Origin: Halioglobus japonicus
Lineage (GTDB): Bacteria > Pseudomonadota > Gammaproteobacteria > Pseudomonadales > Halieaceae
Direction: 5' to 3'
DNA: 45,174 nucleotides
NCBI GenBank assembly: GCA_902705825.1
Contig: CACSIL010000051.1
Span: 1 to 45,174 of the forward strand
Of this stretch, positions 33,119-43,013 are shown in pieces (position 1 is the first letter of the stretch; every line of letters starts with the position of its first letter). The notes below the pieces were generated by a model. It worked only from the letters and a program-made list of their open reading frames with translations. It was not told where the DNA came from and searched no databases. Both the position numbers and the translations under genes were made by a program.

Positions 33119-34654
33119 CTAACGTGTTGCTTCGTTGACGTAGGCTGCCAGTGCGGCTATTTCATCCTGGCTCAGCTGTCCTCCGAAGGCGGGCATGACG
33201 CCTACGCCATTGTTAATCGCTGTTTGCAATTGCGCGATACTGGGAGAAAGGGAATCCAGATTGGGTCCTACCGCACCGGTACTCCCTGCATCCGCCAGCG
33301 TGTGGCAGACACCGCACCCCGGTTGCGTACCGCTTTCGAACAGCGCCTTTCCCGCCAACGCGTCAGCCGACAGCACTATTGCACTGGCAACAGGTGCGGC
33401 AACGCTTTCAGTTGCAACAAGTGTCGTTGACTGGCTGCTGGGTGTGAGCTGCTCGGGCAGTTCGTCGACCACGGTAATGTGAAGCGCTGCGTCCTGCCAG
33501 CCGTTGTGACCGTAACCGCGATCATTCTCGCTGCGCTCTTGCGGCTGGGTTTCGCCAACGGTATCTGTTGCGCGCGACACAAAGCTGCGTTTACCGGTGC
33601 TCAACTCGACAGGCAGTACAAATGCCCGCCAGGCATTCGGCCCGAGATCTGGCCCGATAAAATTCGCCTCCTGCCAGGTGTCTCCGCCATCACCTGAGAC
33701 TTCTACGGTGGCGATACCGCGCTCTCCTGAGAATGCTACGCCATAGAGCACAGCGGGGCCTCGCAATACGGGCTCGTCGTCTGCACCGGGGCCGTTAAGC
33801 CAGGATTTAACCGGCATGCGCCACATGGAGGGATGTGTCGGGCTGACTGTCTCGCCTATTGGCCGCATCCGGTAGCCGGACTGCTGGATACGCGCGCCGG
33901 ATTGCATCTCTGTCAGCGCAAGCCGCTTCACCCACTTGACGTTGTTGACACCGAAGTAGCCCGGCACAATCAAGCGCAGTGGCCCGCCGTGCACTAGCGA
34001 CAGTGGCTGCCCGTTCATTTCCCAGGCTAACAGACAATCCCGCAGGCCTTTTTCCAGCGGCACAGACCGTTCAACGGCAACGTCCTCAGGGTTAATGCCT
34101 GGCGGCAGTGCCTCCCCGCCGAGCGCGGTGAGGAAACTGGCTTCGGTATCTGCTGCAACACCACCGAAATGATCCAGCACTGCAGAAACCGGCACGCCCG
34201 CCCACAGTACACAACCGGCGGCACCCAGCCCCCAGGGCGAGCCCGAGGGTTTATGTGGAAAGAACAAACGGCCATTGCCCGAACACTGGAGCACGGTGGC
34301 CACCGAGGTCACAGATAAGGATTTCAGTTCGCGTACGCTGATTTTTCCGGCGTTGACTGTTCCGCTCACTTCCAGTTCCCAGCTGTCTGGATCTTCGTTG
34401 ATTGAGGCCGCTGGCATCGGCAGGTTGTTGCGCACAAACAGTCTGGAGGTGGAGGTCAATGGGCCGAAACCAAAGCTCGAGCGCCGGGTTTCCAACGCCC
34501 AGGGCATCTCATTGTGAATCAGAAAATCGCCGCCATCCTTACCACGGGGAAATTGTGCCGACACTGCGGCCAACGCTGACAGCGGTTTAAGCGCACCAAT
34601 GGTACTGGTCACTGCCATTGCTTTAAGAAGAGAACGCCGCGTGAAATGATGCAT
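33119..34654 (-). CDS. Sulfite dehydrogenase: molybdopterin domain fused to cytochrome c
   Basis: The 511-residue protein opens with a twin-arginine signal (TRRSLLKAMAV). A sulfite-oxidase molybdopterin fold spans about 50-290, with the Mo-ligating Cys124 in LQCSGNGR. A Mo-cofactor dimerisation domain (about 300-415, SGDGGDTWQEA) and a Ser/Ala/Thr/Val linker follow. The C-terminal c-type cytochrome has CGVCH at 447-451 and Met487 in VMPAF as probable axial ligand. It looks like SorA and SorB in one chain: sulfite would be oxidised to sulfate in the periplasm and electrons passed directly to the attached heme. The ATG at 34654 puts the RR at residues 6-7. Other electron-rich substrates are possible for this fold. 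Confidence 0.9.
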   Translation of the reverse strand: MHHFTRRSLLKAMAVTSTIGALKPLSALAAVSAQFPRGKDGGDFLIHNEMPWALETRRSSFGFGPLTSTSRLFVRNNLPMPAASINEDPDSWELEVSGTVNAGKISVRELKSLSVTSVATVLQCSGNGRLFFPHKPSGSPWGLGAAGCVLWAGVPVSAVLDHFGGVAADTEASFLTALGGEALPPGINPEDVAVERSVPLEKGLRDCLLAWEMNGQPLSLVHGGPLRLIVPGYFGVNNVKWVKRLALTEMQSGARIQQSGYRMRPIGETVSPTHPSMWRMPVKSWLNGPGADDEPVLRGPAVLYGVAFSGERGIATVEVSGDGGDTWQEANFIGPDLGPNAWRAFVLPVELSTGKRSFVSRATDTVGETQPQERSENDRGYGHNGWQDAALHITVVDELPEQLTPSSQSTTLVATESVAAPVASAIVLSADALAGKALFESGTQPGCGVCHTLADAGSTGAVGPNLDSLSPSIAQLQTAINNGVGVMPAFGGQLSQDEIAALAAYVNEATR

Positions 34655-34828
34655 CAGCCAGACCCCGTACAAACGTGAAAAAGAGACATGTCTATCATGT
34701 TACCCCATTCATTGGACTGACAGCCAACTGGCCAAACGGAGCTAACAATGGACACGCACCGCGAGCGCGGGCAATGGCGTAAATGAGACAGGAGAGCAAG
34801 CAGTGACGCAGCGCCAGTCAGATCAAAT

Positions 34829-36571
34829 TCAACAGGCGACTAGATGCTCTACCATAAGCTGCACAGACCGCTGGCCGCGAAACTCATTCACATCAAGCCG
34901 GTAGGCAAGTTCAACTTCTGTGACACCGCTATTCGGCCAAAACTCGGGATCAATATTGAATGCGATAGCATCCAGCAAGCAATCCCCACCAACAGGGGTC
35001 AACACCAGTTTGAGATGTTTTTCGCCCACCAACCGCTGGCTCACGATCGTAAATCGTCCATCAAATATCGGCTCTGGAAAATGCTGCCCCCAGGGGCCGG
35101 CAAAACGCAGTTCCGTGGCGAGTTCCAACTGGAATTCATCTGCTGACAACTCGCCATCCGATTCGATCACCGCTTGCAGTTGCACATCCTGCGCATGGCG
35201 TTCAACTTCCTCGACAAACGCTGCTGCGAACGTCTCATAACCATCGCGGGGCAGCGTCAGCCCCGCCGCCATCGCGTGTCCGCCAAACTTTGTCACCAAG
35301 CCGGGATGCCGGGTTGCCACCGCATCGAGAATATCGCGAATATGTATGCCGGGGATGGACCGTGCTGACCCCTTCAGTTCGCCAGCATCACCGTCGGCGA
35401 ACGCTATGGTTGGTCGGTGCAGGCGATCCTTGATACGCGAGGCGAGGATACCGATCACGCCCTGGTGCCAACCGCTTTGATAGAGCGTCATCGCCACCGG
35501 TGCACTGCCCTCTTCTGCCAACGCCAGCTTTTCCAGTATTTGCAGCGCTTCATCCTGCATGTCCTGCTCAATAACCCGCCGGTCCTGATTCAGCTGGTGC
35601 AATCGCGACGCCTGAGTGCGTGCGCTATCCATGTCCTCGCTCAGTAAGCACTCGATGCCAATGGACATATCCTCCAGCCGTCCCGCTGCATTGATACGCG
35701 GTGCAACGACAAAGCCGAGATCGGAGGCCACTACCGTTGCGCACCGGCGGGAGGCCACTTCCAGCAGAGCGAGAATCCCCGGGCGACAATGGCCGGCGCG
35801 AATGCGGCGCAGGCCTTCAGCCACCAGGATGCGATTGTTCCGGTCCAGGGGCACGACGTCGGCGACGGTACCCAGCGCAACCAGATCCAGATACTGCGCC
35901 AGATTGACTTCCGCGCGCTGCGCAAACCAACCTCTTTCGCGCAGCTCGGCGCGCAGGGCCAACATGATGTAGAAGATCACCCCTACGCCAGCCAACGCCT
36001 TGCTGGGGAAGGCGCATCCGGGCTGATTGGGGTTTACGATCACCGCCGCCTGCGGCAGTTCTCTGCCTGCCAGGTGGTGATCCGTAATAAGCGTGGTGAT
36101 GCCCAGCGCGCTGGCCGCTGCAACACCCTCCAGACTGGATATGCCATTATCGACAGTGATGATGAGATCAGGGTTGTCCCGGGCGGCAAGCGCGACAATT
36201 TCCGGCGTCAGGCCATAGCCGTACTCGAATCGGTTGGGAACGAGGTAGTCCACATGACGCGCGCCGAAAGCGCGCAGGGCCGACACCACCAGCGTTGTAC
36301 TGGTCGCGCCGTCGGCATCGAAATCACCTACCACGACTATCCGCTGGTCGGTATCCAGCGCATCGGCCAGTAAGGTTGCGGCGGCATCGGCATGGAGTAG
36401 CTCACCCGGTGGCAGCAGCCGTGCCAGACCGAGATCGAGTTGGGCGCTGGAATCGATACCACGGGCACTGTAAACCCGCGCCAACAGCGGATGAATACCG
36501 GCGTCGGCCAGGCGCTCGGCAGGCTGTGGCGCAGTTGCGCTAAGCTGCCGGCGACGAATAAGTTTCTGCAC
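34829..36571 (-). CDS. recJ: Single-stranded-DNA-specific exonuclease RecJ
   Basis: This 580-residue 5'-3' exonuclease has the DHH-superfamily motifs VVGDFDADGATST, ITVDNGISS and ITDHHLAG in the N-terminal half and the DHHA1 motif GGHAMAAGL at about 450. A C-terminal OB-fold follows. The GTG start at 36571 gives VQKLIRRRQL and a length close to E. coli RecJ (577). A frame reaching 36661 would overlap thrC by over 70 bases and encode a low-complexity Trp/Pro/Arg stretch. It follows thrC by 16 bases and is probably cotranscribed. Confidence 0.96.
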   Translation of the reverse strand: MQKLIRRRQLSATAPQPAERLADAGIHPLLARVYSARGIDSSAQLDLGLARLLPPGELLHADAAATLLADALDTDQRIVVVGDFDADGATSTTLVVSALRAFGARHVDYLVPNRFEYGYGLTPEIVALAARDNPDLIITVDNGISSLEGVAAASALGITTLITDHHLAGRELPQAAVIVNPNQPGCAFPSKALAGVGVIFYIMLALRAELRERGWFAQRAEVNLAQYLDLVALGTVADVVPLDRNNRILVAEGLRRIRAGHCRPGILALLEVASRRCATVVASDLGFVVAPRINAAGRLEDMSIGIECLLSEDMDSARTQASRLHQLNQDRRVIEQDMQDEALQILEKLALAEEGSAPVAMTLYQSGWHQGVIGILASRIKDRLHRPTIAFADGDAGELKGSARSIPGIHIRDILDAVATRHPGLVTKFGGHAMAAGLTLPRDGYETFAAAFVEEVERHAQDVQLQAVIESDGELSADEFQLELATELRFAGPWGQHFPEPIFDGRFTIVSQRLVGEKHLKLVLTPVGGDCLLDAIAFNIDPEFWPNSGVTEVELAYRLDVNEFRGQRSVQLMVEHLVAC

Positions 36572-36587
36572 GCTTGTCTCGGCCAGA

Positions 36588-37985
36588 TCAGGCCCTGATG
36601 TTGGCCGCGATAAAGGCCTGCACGGCCGCCAGCTCATTGGGCACCACATCCATGCGCTCATCGCGCTCGAACAAATCCTTCAGGTGCTCCGGCAGCGCAA
36701 CCGCCTGGCTGAGGCCGGATTGCTTTATCGCATCGGGAAACTTCGCCGGGTGTGCCGTGGCCAGCGTAACCACCGGCGTGGCTTTATCGACATCGCTTTG
36801 CAAGGCCGCTCTCACACCGACAGCGCTGTGCGGATCGAGCAGGTATTCGCATTCAGCCCAGGTGCTGGCGATCTGCTCACAGGTCTGTTCGTCGGACACA
36901 CAGTGGCTGCTGAATAACGCCCGGGCACGCTGCATCGCGGTATCTGTGAACTGAATTTCGCCGTCATCAAAATCTTTCATCAATTGCTCGATAGCGGCGC
37001 CATCGCGGTCGTAAAGATCGAACAACAGGCGTTCAAAGTTGCTCGACACGGTAATATCCATGCTCGGCGACAGTGAGTGCTCCAGCGGCTGGCGACCGTA
37101 ACTGGCCTGCGTAATAGCCCGGTGCAGTACATCATTGCGGTTGGTGGCAATGATCAGGCGCTCTATCGGCAAGCCCATCTGCCGCGCCAGATAGCCGGCG
37201 AAAATATCGCCGAAATTACCTGTGGGAACAGAGAATGCAACAGCGCGCGCCGGTGCACCCAATGCAACAGCCGCGTAAAAGTAATAGACGATCTGGGCCA
37301 TGATCCGCGCCCAGTTGATGGAATTCACCGCCACCAGCGAGCGATCTTCAGCGAGAAAACCCTGGTTATTGAAGCTGGCTTTTACCATCGCCTGGCAGTC
37401 ATCGAAATTGCCCTGAACAGCCAGATTGTGGATGTTATCGCCATGCACGGTAGTCATCTGACGGCGCTGCACATCGGAGACGCGGTTGTGCGGGTGCAGA
37501 ATAAAGATATCGATATTCTTGCAGTGCTTGCAGCCCTCAATCGCGGCCGAGCCGGTATCGCCGGACGTCGCTCCCAGTATCACGACTTTCTGGTGTTTGC
37601 GTTCCAGCACGTAGTCGAGCAGGCGGCCCAGCAATTGCAGCGCAAAGTCCTTAAAGGCCAGGGTCGGGCCGTGGAACAATTCCAGCACCCACTGATTGGC
37701 ATCGATCTGCACCAACGGCGCTACCGCATTGTGGCGAAATTCGGCGTAGGTCTCCTCGATAATCCCGCGCAGATCCTCAGCCGGAATGCAGTCGTCGACA
37801 AAAGGCGCGATAATTTTCTGCGCCAGCTGCGGGTAATCCAGCGCTGCCATGCCCGCGATTTCCTCGGGGCTGAAACTGGGCAGTGTTTCAGGCACATAGA
37901 GACCGCCATCGGATGCCAGCCCTGTCAGCAGAACCTGTTCAAAGTTGAGAGCCGGTGCCCGGCCCCGGGTGCTGATGTACTTCAC
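36588..37985 (-). CDS. thrC: Threonine synthase
   Basis: This 465-residue PLP enzyme of fold type II converts O-phosphohomoserine to threonine. MKYISTRGRAPALNFEQVLL is the usual N-terminus. The PLP Lys lies in GPTLAFKDFALQLL, and the phosphate loop GATSGDTGSAAIEG is present. PTGNFGDIFAGYLAR is conserved in the class II (enterobacterial/yeast-like) form. It lies 33 bases after hom and just before recJ, the order seen in Pseudomonas. Confidence 0.97.
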   Translation of the reverse strand: MKYISTRGRAPALNFEQVLLTGLASDGGLYVPETLPSFSPEEIAGMAALDYPQLAQKIIAPFVDDCIPAEDLRGIIEETYAEFRHNAVAPLVQIDANQWVLELFHGPTLAFKDFALQLLGRLLDYVLERKHQKVVILGATSGDTGSAAIEGCKHCKNIDIFILHPHNRVSDVQRRQMTTVHGDNIHNLAVQGNFDDCQAMVKASFNNQGFLAEDRSLVAVNSINWARIMAQIVYYFYAAVALGAPARAVAFSVPTGNFGDIFAGYLARQMGLPIERLIIATNRNDVLHRAITQASYGRQPLEHSLSPSMDITVSSNFERLLFDLYDRDGAAIEQLMKDFDDGEIQFTDTAMQRARALFSSHCVSDEQTCEQIASTWAECEYLLDPHSAVGVRAALQSDVDKATPVVTLATAHPAKFPDAIKQSGLSQAVALPEHLKDLFERDERMDVVPNELAAVQAFIAANIRA

Positions 37986-38018
37986 CTGTCTAACACTCCC
38001 GTCTAATAACCAGCGCGG

Positions 38019-39326
38019 CTAACCGTCCAGCGGTTCCACTCGAATTCGCGTTACTTCGCCATTGATACTATCCAGCGCCTCAATCAACGCTACAGCGGTG
38101 TCCACATTACCCTGCAGCGCTTTATTGGTCAGCACGATAAGCGGCACCAGTGTCTGCCCCTGTGCGGGTGCTTTCTGAATCAGCGCTTCTATGCTGATGC
38201 CCTGCTCACTGAAAATACTGGCCACCCGCGACAGTACGCCGGGCTTGTCTTCTGCTTCCATGCGCAAATACCAGGGTGTTTCGACCTGCGCCATGGGGAT
38301 AACTGGCAGATCGCGTAAACTGCTGCGCGCGACGGCCAGCGAGGGTACACGGCCGCTCTGCCCGACACCGAAATCGCGCGCCAGATCAACCAGATCCGCC
38401 ACTACTGCCGATGCGGTAGGCAACGCACCTGCGCCGGCCCCGTAATAGAGCGTGGGGCCTACTGCATTGCCCTCCACCAGTATCGCGTTCTTTACGCCAT
38501 CGACATCGGCCAACAACAGATTGTCTGGTATCAACGTCGGGTGTACTCGCAGCTCGACACCACTGCCGTTTTGCTTGGCGATACCCAAATGTTTGATGAT
38601 ATAGCCCAGTTCCAGCGCATAGCCCACATCCTGTGTGGTCAACTGGGTGATGCCTTCAGTATAGACGTCGTCAAATTTCAGCGGCATGCCGAAGGCCAGC
38701 GAGGCAAGAATTACCAACTTGTGGGCAGCGTCGATCCCCTCAACATCAAATGTCGGATCCGCCTCCGCGTAACCCAGCGCCTGAGCTTCCGCCAACACAT
38801 CGGCAAAATCCCGTCCCTTGTCGCGCATTTCAGTGAGAATGTAGTTGCCGGTACCATTGATGATACCGGCCAACCATTCAATGCGGTTGCCCGCCAAACC
38901 CTCGCGCAGCGCCTTGACGATGGGTATGCCACCGGCGATGGCTGCCTCGTAACGTACTTCCACACCGTATTCATCGGCCAGTGCGAAAATCTCATTGCCG
39001 AATTCAGCAATCAGGGCTTTGTTCGCGGTAACCACGTGCTTGCCGGCGCGGATGGCCATTTCGACCAGTTCGCGGGCAGTGCTGGTGCCGCCAATCAGCT
39101 CCACCAGAATTTCTACCTCGGGATCGCGGGCGACCTCAAAAATATCGCGGCTGACCCGCAGATCCGATACATCGCAGGCGGGGTTGTCACGGCGCGCACC
39201 CACATGCACAACCTGCAGGCTGGCGTGTGCTCGCGCAGTGATCAATTCGGCGTTCTCGCGCAATACGGCAATCGTACCGCTGCCCACAGTGCCTAATCCG
39301 CAAATGCCTATCTTTACTGGTTTCAA
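38019..39326 (-). CDS. hom: Homoserine dehydrogenase
   Basis: This 435-residue NAD(P)H-dependent enzyme reduces aspartate semialdehyde to homoserine. A Rossmann motif GLGTVGSG lies at residues 10-17. Catalytic domain blocks include TANKALIAE, YEAAIAGGIPIVKALRE and EADPTFDVEGIDAAHK. A C-terminal ACT domain (about 350-430) contains VLSRVASIFSEQGISIEAL, as in the threonine-regulated monofunctional form. It stands between an aminotransferase and thrC. Confidence 0.97.
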   Translation of the reverse strand: MKPVKIGICGLGTVGSGTIAVLRENAELITARAHASLQVVHVGARRDNPACDVSDLRVSRDIFEVARDPEVEILVELIGGTSTARELVEMAIRAGKHVVTANKALIAEFGNEIFALADEYGVEVRYEAAIAGGIPIVKALREGLAGNRIEWLAGIINGTGNYILTEMRDKGRDFADVLAEAQALGYAEADPTFDVEGIDAAHKLVILASLAFGMPLKFDDVYTEGITQLTTQDVGYALELGYIIKHLGIAKQNGSGVELRVHPTLIPDNLLLADVDGVKNAILVEGNAVGPTLYYGAGAGALPTASAVVADLVDLARDFGVGQSGRVPSLAVARSSLRDLPVIPMAQVETPWYLRMEAEDKPGVLSRVASIFSEQGISIEALIQKAPAQGQTLVPLIVLTNKALQGNVDTAVALIEALDSINGEVTRIRVEPLDG

Positions 39327-39364
39327 ACTCGTTCCTGCTATCTCGTGTTAAGGGGACGCGACGC

Positions 39365-40555
39365 TCAAGCGAAACCGTCGTTCTTGATCATGCGCTTGAT
39401 ATTGCGAATCGCCTGACGGGTGCGGTGCTCATTCTCGATCAAACCGAAACGCACATACCCCTCACCGTATTCGCCAAAACCGATACCCGGTGAGACGGCC
39501 ACCTGTGCTTCGGTCAGCAGTTTTTTACTGAATTCCACTGAGCCCATCTCGCGATAAAACTCCGGTATTTTGGCCCAGACAAACATGGTGGCTTTGGGGC
39601 GTGTCACTGGCCAGCCTATGGTGTTGAGGCCGTTGCACAAGACATCCCGGCGCGACTGGTACATGTCCCGGATTTCTGCAACACACGTCTGGTCACCCTC
39701 CAGCGCGGCAATAGCCGCCACCTGTATTGGCGTAAACATGCCGTAATCCAGGTAGGACTTCATACGTGCCAACGCCGCGACCAAAACACTGTTACCCACA
39801 CAGAATCCGACACGCCAGCCAGGCATATTGTAGCTTTTGGACATACTGAAAAATTCCACCGCGACATCCCTGGCACCCTCTACCTGCAAGATCGATGGCG
39901 CAACATAGCCGTCGTAGCACAGATCGGCATACGCCAGATCCTGTACTACCCAGATAGAGTGCTCGCGGGCAATTTTGATGATGCGCTCGTAGAATTCCAA
40001 CTCCACACACTGTGCTGTGGGGTTCGACGGGAAGTTCAGCACCAACATTTTAGGGCGCGGCCAACTGGTGTGAATCCCCTTTTCCAATTCAGCGAAGAAC
40101 TCATCTTCGTTCTCGCCCATCGGCACATGGCGGATATCGGCACCGGAAATCACAAAACCATAAGGATGGATCGGGTACGAGGGGTTCGGCACCAGTATGG
40201 CGTCACCCGGGCCTGTTGTGGCCAATGCCAGGTGCGCAAGCCCCTCCTTGGACCCCAGCGTCACAATGGCCTCGGTGGCCGGATCCAGCGTCACATCAAA
40301 GCGTCGCTGGTACCAGTCGCAGATCGCCTTGCGCAGACGCGGTATGCCTATCGACTGTGAATAGCCGTGCGTATCGCCGCGACGGGCTGTTTCGATCAGT
40401 TTTTCGACAATATGGTCGGGTGTGGGCTGATCCGGATTACCCATACCAAAATCGATAATATCCTCGCCCGCAGCTCGGGCTTTCTTCTTGAGGTCACCGA
40501 TGATATTAAAAACGTAAGGCGGCAGGCGCTCAATACGCCGAAATTGATCGTCCAC
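39365..40555 (-). CDS. alaC: Class I/II aminotransferase, AlaC-like
   Basis: This is a 396-residue PLP-dependent aminotransferase. The N-terminus [20 protein letters not shown] and [19 protein letters not shown] fit the AlaC (YfdZ) alanine aminotransferase group. [12 protein letters not shown] binds cofactor, [12 protein letters not shown] is the family motif, and the PLP Lys is in [19 protein letters not shown] codon starts the frame; no good ribosome site or nearer ATG is visible. It lies 38 bases before hom and may supply a transamination step next to the threonine branch. Its exact substrate, alanine/pyruvate or another, is not proved. Confidence 0.92.
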   Translation of the reverse strand: MDDQFRRIERLPPYVFNIIGDLKKKARAAGEDIIDFGMGNPDQPTPDHIVEKLIETARRGDTHGYSQSIGIPRLRKAICDWYQRRFDVTLDPATEAIVTLGSKEGLAHLALATTGPGDAILVPNPSYPIHPYGFVISGADIRHVPMGENEDEFFAELEKGIHTSWPRPKMLVLNFPSNPTAQCVELEFYERIIKIAREHSIWVVQDLAYADLCYDGYVAPSILQVEGARDVAVEFFSMSKSYNMPGWRVGFCVGNSVLVAALARMKSYLDYGMFTPIQVAAIAALEGDQTCVAEIRDMYQSRRDVLCNGLNTIGWPVTRPKATMFVWAKIPEFYREMGSVEFSKKLLTEAQVAVSPGIGFGEYGEGYVRFGLIENEHRTRQAIRNIKRMIKNDGFA

Positions 40556-40630
40556 GATAATCCAACTCTACAGGGTACGCAGGCGCAGGCGCCGCGATTC
40601 AAAAAAAGGGAGCAAACAGTACTGAGTCAG

Positions 40631-40656
40631 CCCCACACTGTCAACGCAGTGTGGGG
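40631..40656 (-). terminator. Perfect 10-bp hairpin between dsbC and alaC
   Basis: CCCCACACTG (40631-40640) and CAGTGTGGGG (40647-40656) pair perfectly around a 6-base loop. On the minus strand a run of seven T follows about 24 bases later (40600-40606), further than in a classic intrinsic terminator. It probably ends xerD-dsbC transcription or attenuates read-through into alaC. Confidence 0.6.
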
Positions 40657-40703
40657 TACATAGGCACTATTGGCGGTATTCTCAGCGCTAGCTGGGCGCT
40701 GTA

Positions 40704-41453
40704 TCAGTTCAGCTCCAGATCGCCCATCAATTCGGCCGCCGTTCGGTAACCGGGAATCATTTCGCCAGACTGTGTGATGATCGCGGGTGTGCCGCGTACA
40801 CCGAGTTGCTGACCCAGCTGATACTGCGCCGCTATCGGGTTTCCTTCACAAATATTCTCCGGTACTGACGCCTTGTCGACCAGTTTGTTCAGAGTCTCCT
40901 GTGGATTCTCGGCACACCAGGCACTGGCAAGCTGTTTGAACGCATCGGAGCCCACTCCGGCACGGGGATAAGCCAGATAGCGTACCTCAACACCGTTTTT
41001 GTTCAGCTCCGGTACTTCGTGGTGGAGTTTCTGGCAGTAGTAACAGGTGTCATCAAAGAACACCGAGATATGGGCGCGTGTTTCTCCCTCCGGCGAAAAG
41101 ATAATCATGTCTTCCGTTTTGACCTTCGCCAATGCGTCCTTGCGTTCGCCATCGCGACGTTTCTCTGCCAGATTGACGTAGCCGTCGGGTGTGACCGAGT
41201 AGAGATCTCCGACAATAAAGAAATCACCGTTCACTGTCGCATACACCAGCGGGCCATCGGAGAGCTCCACTTCATATAAGCCGGGGATTTCACTGGACTG
41301 TGCAGAGACGACTTTCAAACCGGTACCAGGTGCCTCCAACGCCGCGCTCAGCTTTTCCAGTTGCGCCTTTTCAAGAGGCTCTCCGGCCAAAGCGACCTGG
41401 GCCGCCAGTGCGCACATTCCCAGCAATGCGGCTTTTAATACTCGGTAACTCAT
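40704..41453 (-). CDS. dsbC: Thiol:disulfide interchange protein DsbC
   Basis: This 249-residue periplasmic disulfide isomerase has a signal peptide (MSYRVLKAALLGMCALAAQV, cleavage near ALAG). An N-terminal cystatin-like dimerisation domain precedes a thioredoxin fold with the CYYC active site in FDDTCYYCQKLH and cis-Pro in RGTPAII. AGAGGA precedes the ATG at 41453. A further upstream frame would encode no signal peptide. It follows xerD closely, as in many Gammaproteobacteria, and would be kept reduced by DsbD. Confidence 0.96.
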   Translation of the reverse strand: MSYRVLKAALLGMCALAAQVALAGEPLEKAQLEKLSAALEAPGTGLKVVSAQSSEIPGLYEVELSDGPLVYATVNGDFFIVGDLYSVTPDGYVNLAEKRRDGERKDALAKVKTEDMIIFSPEGETRAHISVFFDDTCYYCQKLHHEVPELNKNGVEVRYLAYPRAGVGSDAFKQLASAWCAENPQETLNKLVDKASVPENICEGNPIAAQYQLGQQLGVRGTPAIITQSGEMIPGYRTAAELMGDLELN

Positions 41454-41537
41454 CTTGTATCCTCTGTCGTTGTGGGCCAAACCCACCTGCTTTGTCAAAT
41501 CACAGCTCATTGGAGCAGGATTCGACCCATTAGTTCC

Positions 41538-42443
41538 TCACCCACGTGGATGATGCTTCTCGTGCAATTCCTGCATGCGCTGCTGGGCGATATGCGTATA
41601 GATCTGAGTGGTCGACAGATCACTGTGGCCCAGCAGCATTTGCACCACGCGCAAATCAGCGCCGTGGTTGAGCAAATGCGTCGCAAATGCGTGGCGTAGC
41701 GTATGGGGTGATAAGTGCTTTTTGATCTCCGCGCGCTGGGCATAGATTTTAATACGATACCAGAACGTCTGGCGAGTCATTTGCGTGCCGCGGCGGCTGG
41801 GAAACAGCACATCAGACGGAATCCCCTTGAGCAGCTCAGTGCGCGCACCGACCAGATACCGGTGCAACCAGCCCAACGCCTCCTCGCCTACCGGCACCAG
41901 GCGTTCTTTACTGCCTTTGCCAAAAACACGCACCACGCCCTGGTTCATACTGAGCTGTCCAATCTGCATACTGGTGAGTTCGCTGACCCGCAGGCCGCAG
42001 GCGTACAACAGTTCCAGCATGGTGCGATCGCGCATCTCCAGTGCGATTTCGGAATCCGGCGCCATCAATAGCCGATCAACCTCCGCCTCGGACAACGCCT
42101 TGGGCAGCGGTCGCCCCAGACGCGGGCTATCCACATCCAGCGTCGGGTCAACACTCAACTTTCCCTCGCGCAACTGGTAGTGGAAGAAGCCGCGCACACA
42201 GGATAAAAACCGTGCCGAAGATCGCGGGGACATCCCCTGCTTCAAGCGGGCACCGAGATAAGCCTGCAGGCTGGAGCGGGTCGCCTGCATAATGGAGTGC
42301 CCTTGTGACTGTTGTAACCAGTCATCGAATTGCACGAGATCGCGGCGATAGGCGGACAATGTATTATCGCTTAAGCCCTTTTCCATCCACAGGGCATCGA
42401 TATACCGTTCCAGATCGGCGTTGGTTGCAGGGTTAACGGACAT
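41538..42443 (-). CDS. xerD: Site-specific tyrosine recombinase XerD
   Basis: This 301-residue recombinase has an N-terminal SAM-like core-binding domain (residues 8-95) and a catalytic domain with the RKHRHY set: Arg in ACGLRVSELT, Lys in FGKGSKERLVP, HTLRHAFATHLL (His and Arg), GHSDLSTTQIYTHI (His and Tyr nucleophile). With XerC it resolves chromosome dimers at dif under FtsK control. Linkage to dsbC and recJ identifies it as XerD rather than XerC. No dif-like site was noted in the window. Confidence 0.96.
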   Translation of the reverse strand: MSVNPATNADLERYIDALWMEKGLSDNTLSAYRRDLVQFDDWLQQSQGHSIMQATRSSLQAYLGARLKQGMSPRSSARFLSCVRGFFHYQLREGKLSVDPTLDVDSPRLGRPLPKALSEAEVDRLLMAPDSEIALEMRDRTMLELLYACGLRVSELTSMQIGQLSMNQGVVRVFGKGSKERLVPVGEEALGWLHRYLVGARTELLKGIPSDVLFPSRRGTQMTRQTFWYRIKIYAQRAEIKKHLSPHTLRHAFATHLLNHGADLRVVQMLLGHSDLSTTQIYTHIAQQRMQELHEKHHPRG

Positions 42444-42572
42444 GGCTTAACCCTAGCACGGTTTACCGGCACAAATGGCTGTCTCGCACAGCCCCGTCGG
42501 GACGCAAACGTCATTGCGGCCTATCGCCATTATGCAGATTTTTGCACAGTCTATTTTGCTCGAAACGGATAC

Positions 42573-42598
42573 AAAAAAGCGGCCACGCGGGCCGCTTT
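42573..42598 (-). terminator. Intrinsic terminator of the rpsP-rimM-trmD-rplS operon
   Basis: On the minus strand AAAGCGGCC (42598-42590) pairs with GGCCGCTTT (42584-42576) around a 5-base loop and continues into a run of six T (42578-42573). It lies 28 bases after the rplS stop. Confidence 0.93.
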
Positions 42599-42625
42599 CG
42601 AATGCTGACAAAGAAACCGCTCGAC

Positions 42626-42976
42626 CTACAGCTTTTCCTTGATTCGGGCTGCGCGACCGCTCAGCTCTCTCAGGTAGTAGAGCTTCGCCTGACGCACGTC
42701 GCCGCGACGCTTGACCGCAATGCTCTCAACCAGTGGGCTGTATGTCTGGAAAGTCCGCTCTACGCCAACACCGTGAGACATTTTACGCACGGTGAACGCG
42801 GAGTTGAGGCCGCGGTTACGCTTGCCGATGCAAACACCTTCAAAGGCCTGCAGACGCTCGCGAGTACCCTCTTTTACTCGCACCTGAACAACCACGGTAT
42901 CGCCGGGGCTGAACTCGGGGAGTTCCTTGGTCATCTGCTCCGCATTAAGCTCGGATATGATCTTGTTAGTGCTCAT
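42626..42976 (-). CDS. rplS: 50S ribosomal protein L19
   Basis: This 116-residue ribosomal protein shows the L19 signatures [52 protein letters not shown] and a basic end [17 protein letters not shown]. It sits at the 30S-50S interface. It is the last gene of the operon, 37 bases after trmD, followed by a strong terminator. Confidence 0.98.
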   Translation of the reverse strand: MSTNKIISELNAEQMTKELPEFSPGDTVVVQVRVKEGTRERLQAFEGVCIGKRNRGLNSAFTVRKMSHGVGVERTFQTYSPLVESIAVKRRGDVRQAKLYYLRELSGRAARIKEKL

Positions 42977-43013
42977 GTGGTACTCCTGATATAAAAACGG
43001 TGCAGCTTCACAG

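Noticed and set aside
42444..42572. dif site near xerD
   Set aside because: No sequence with the 11-6-11 dif arrangement is visible; dif is normally at the replication terminus, not next to xerD.
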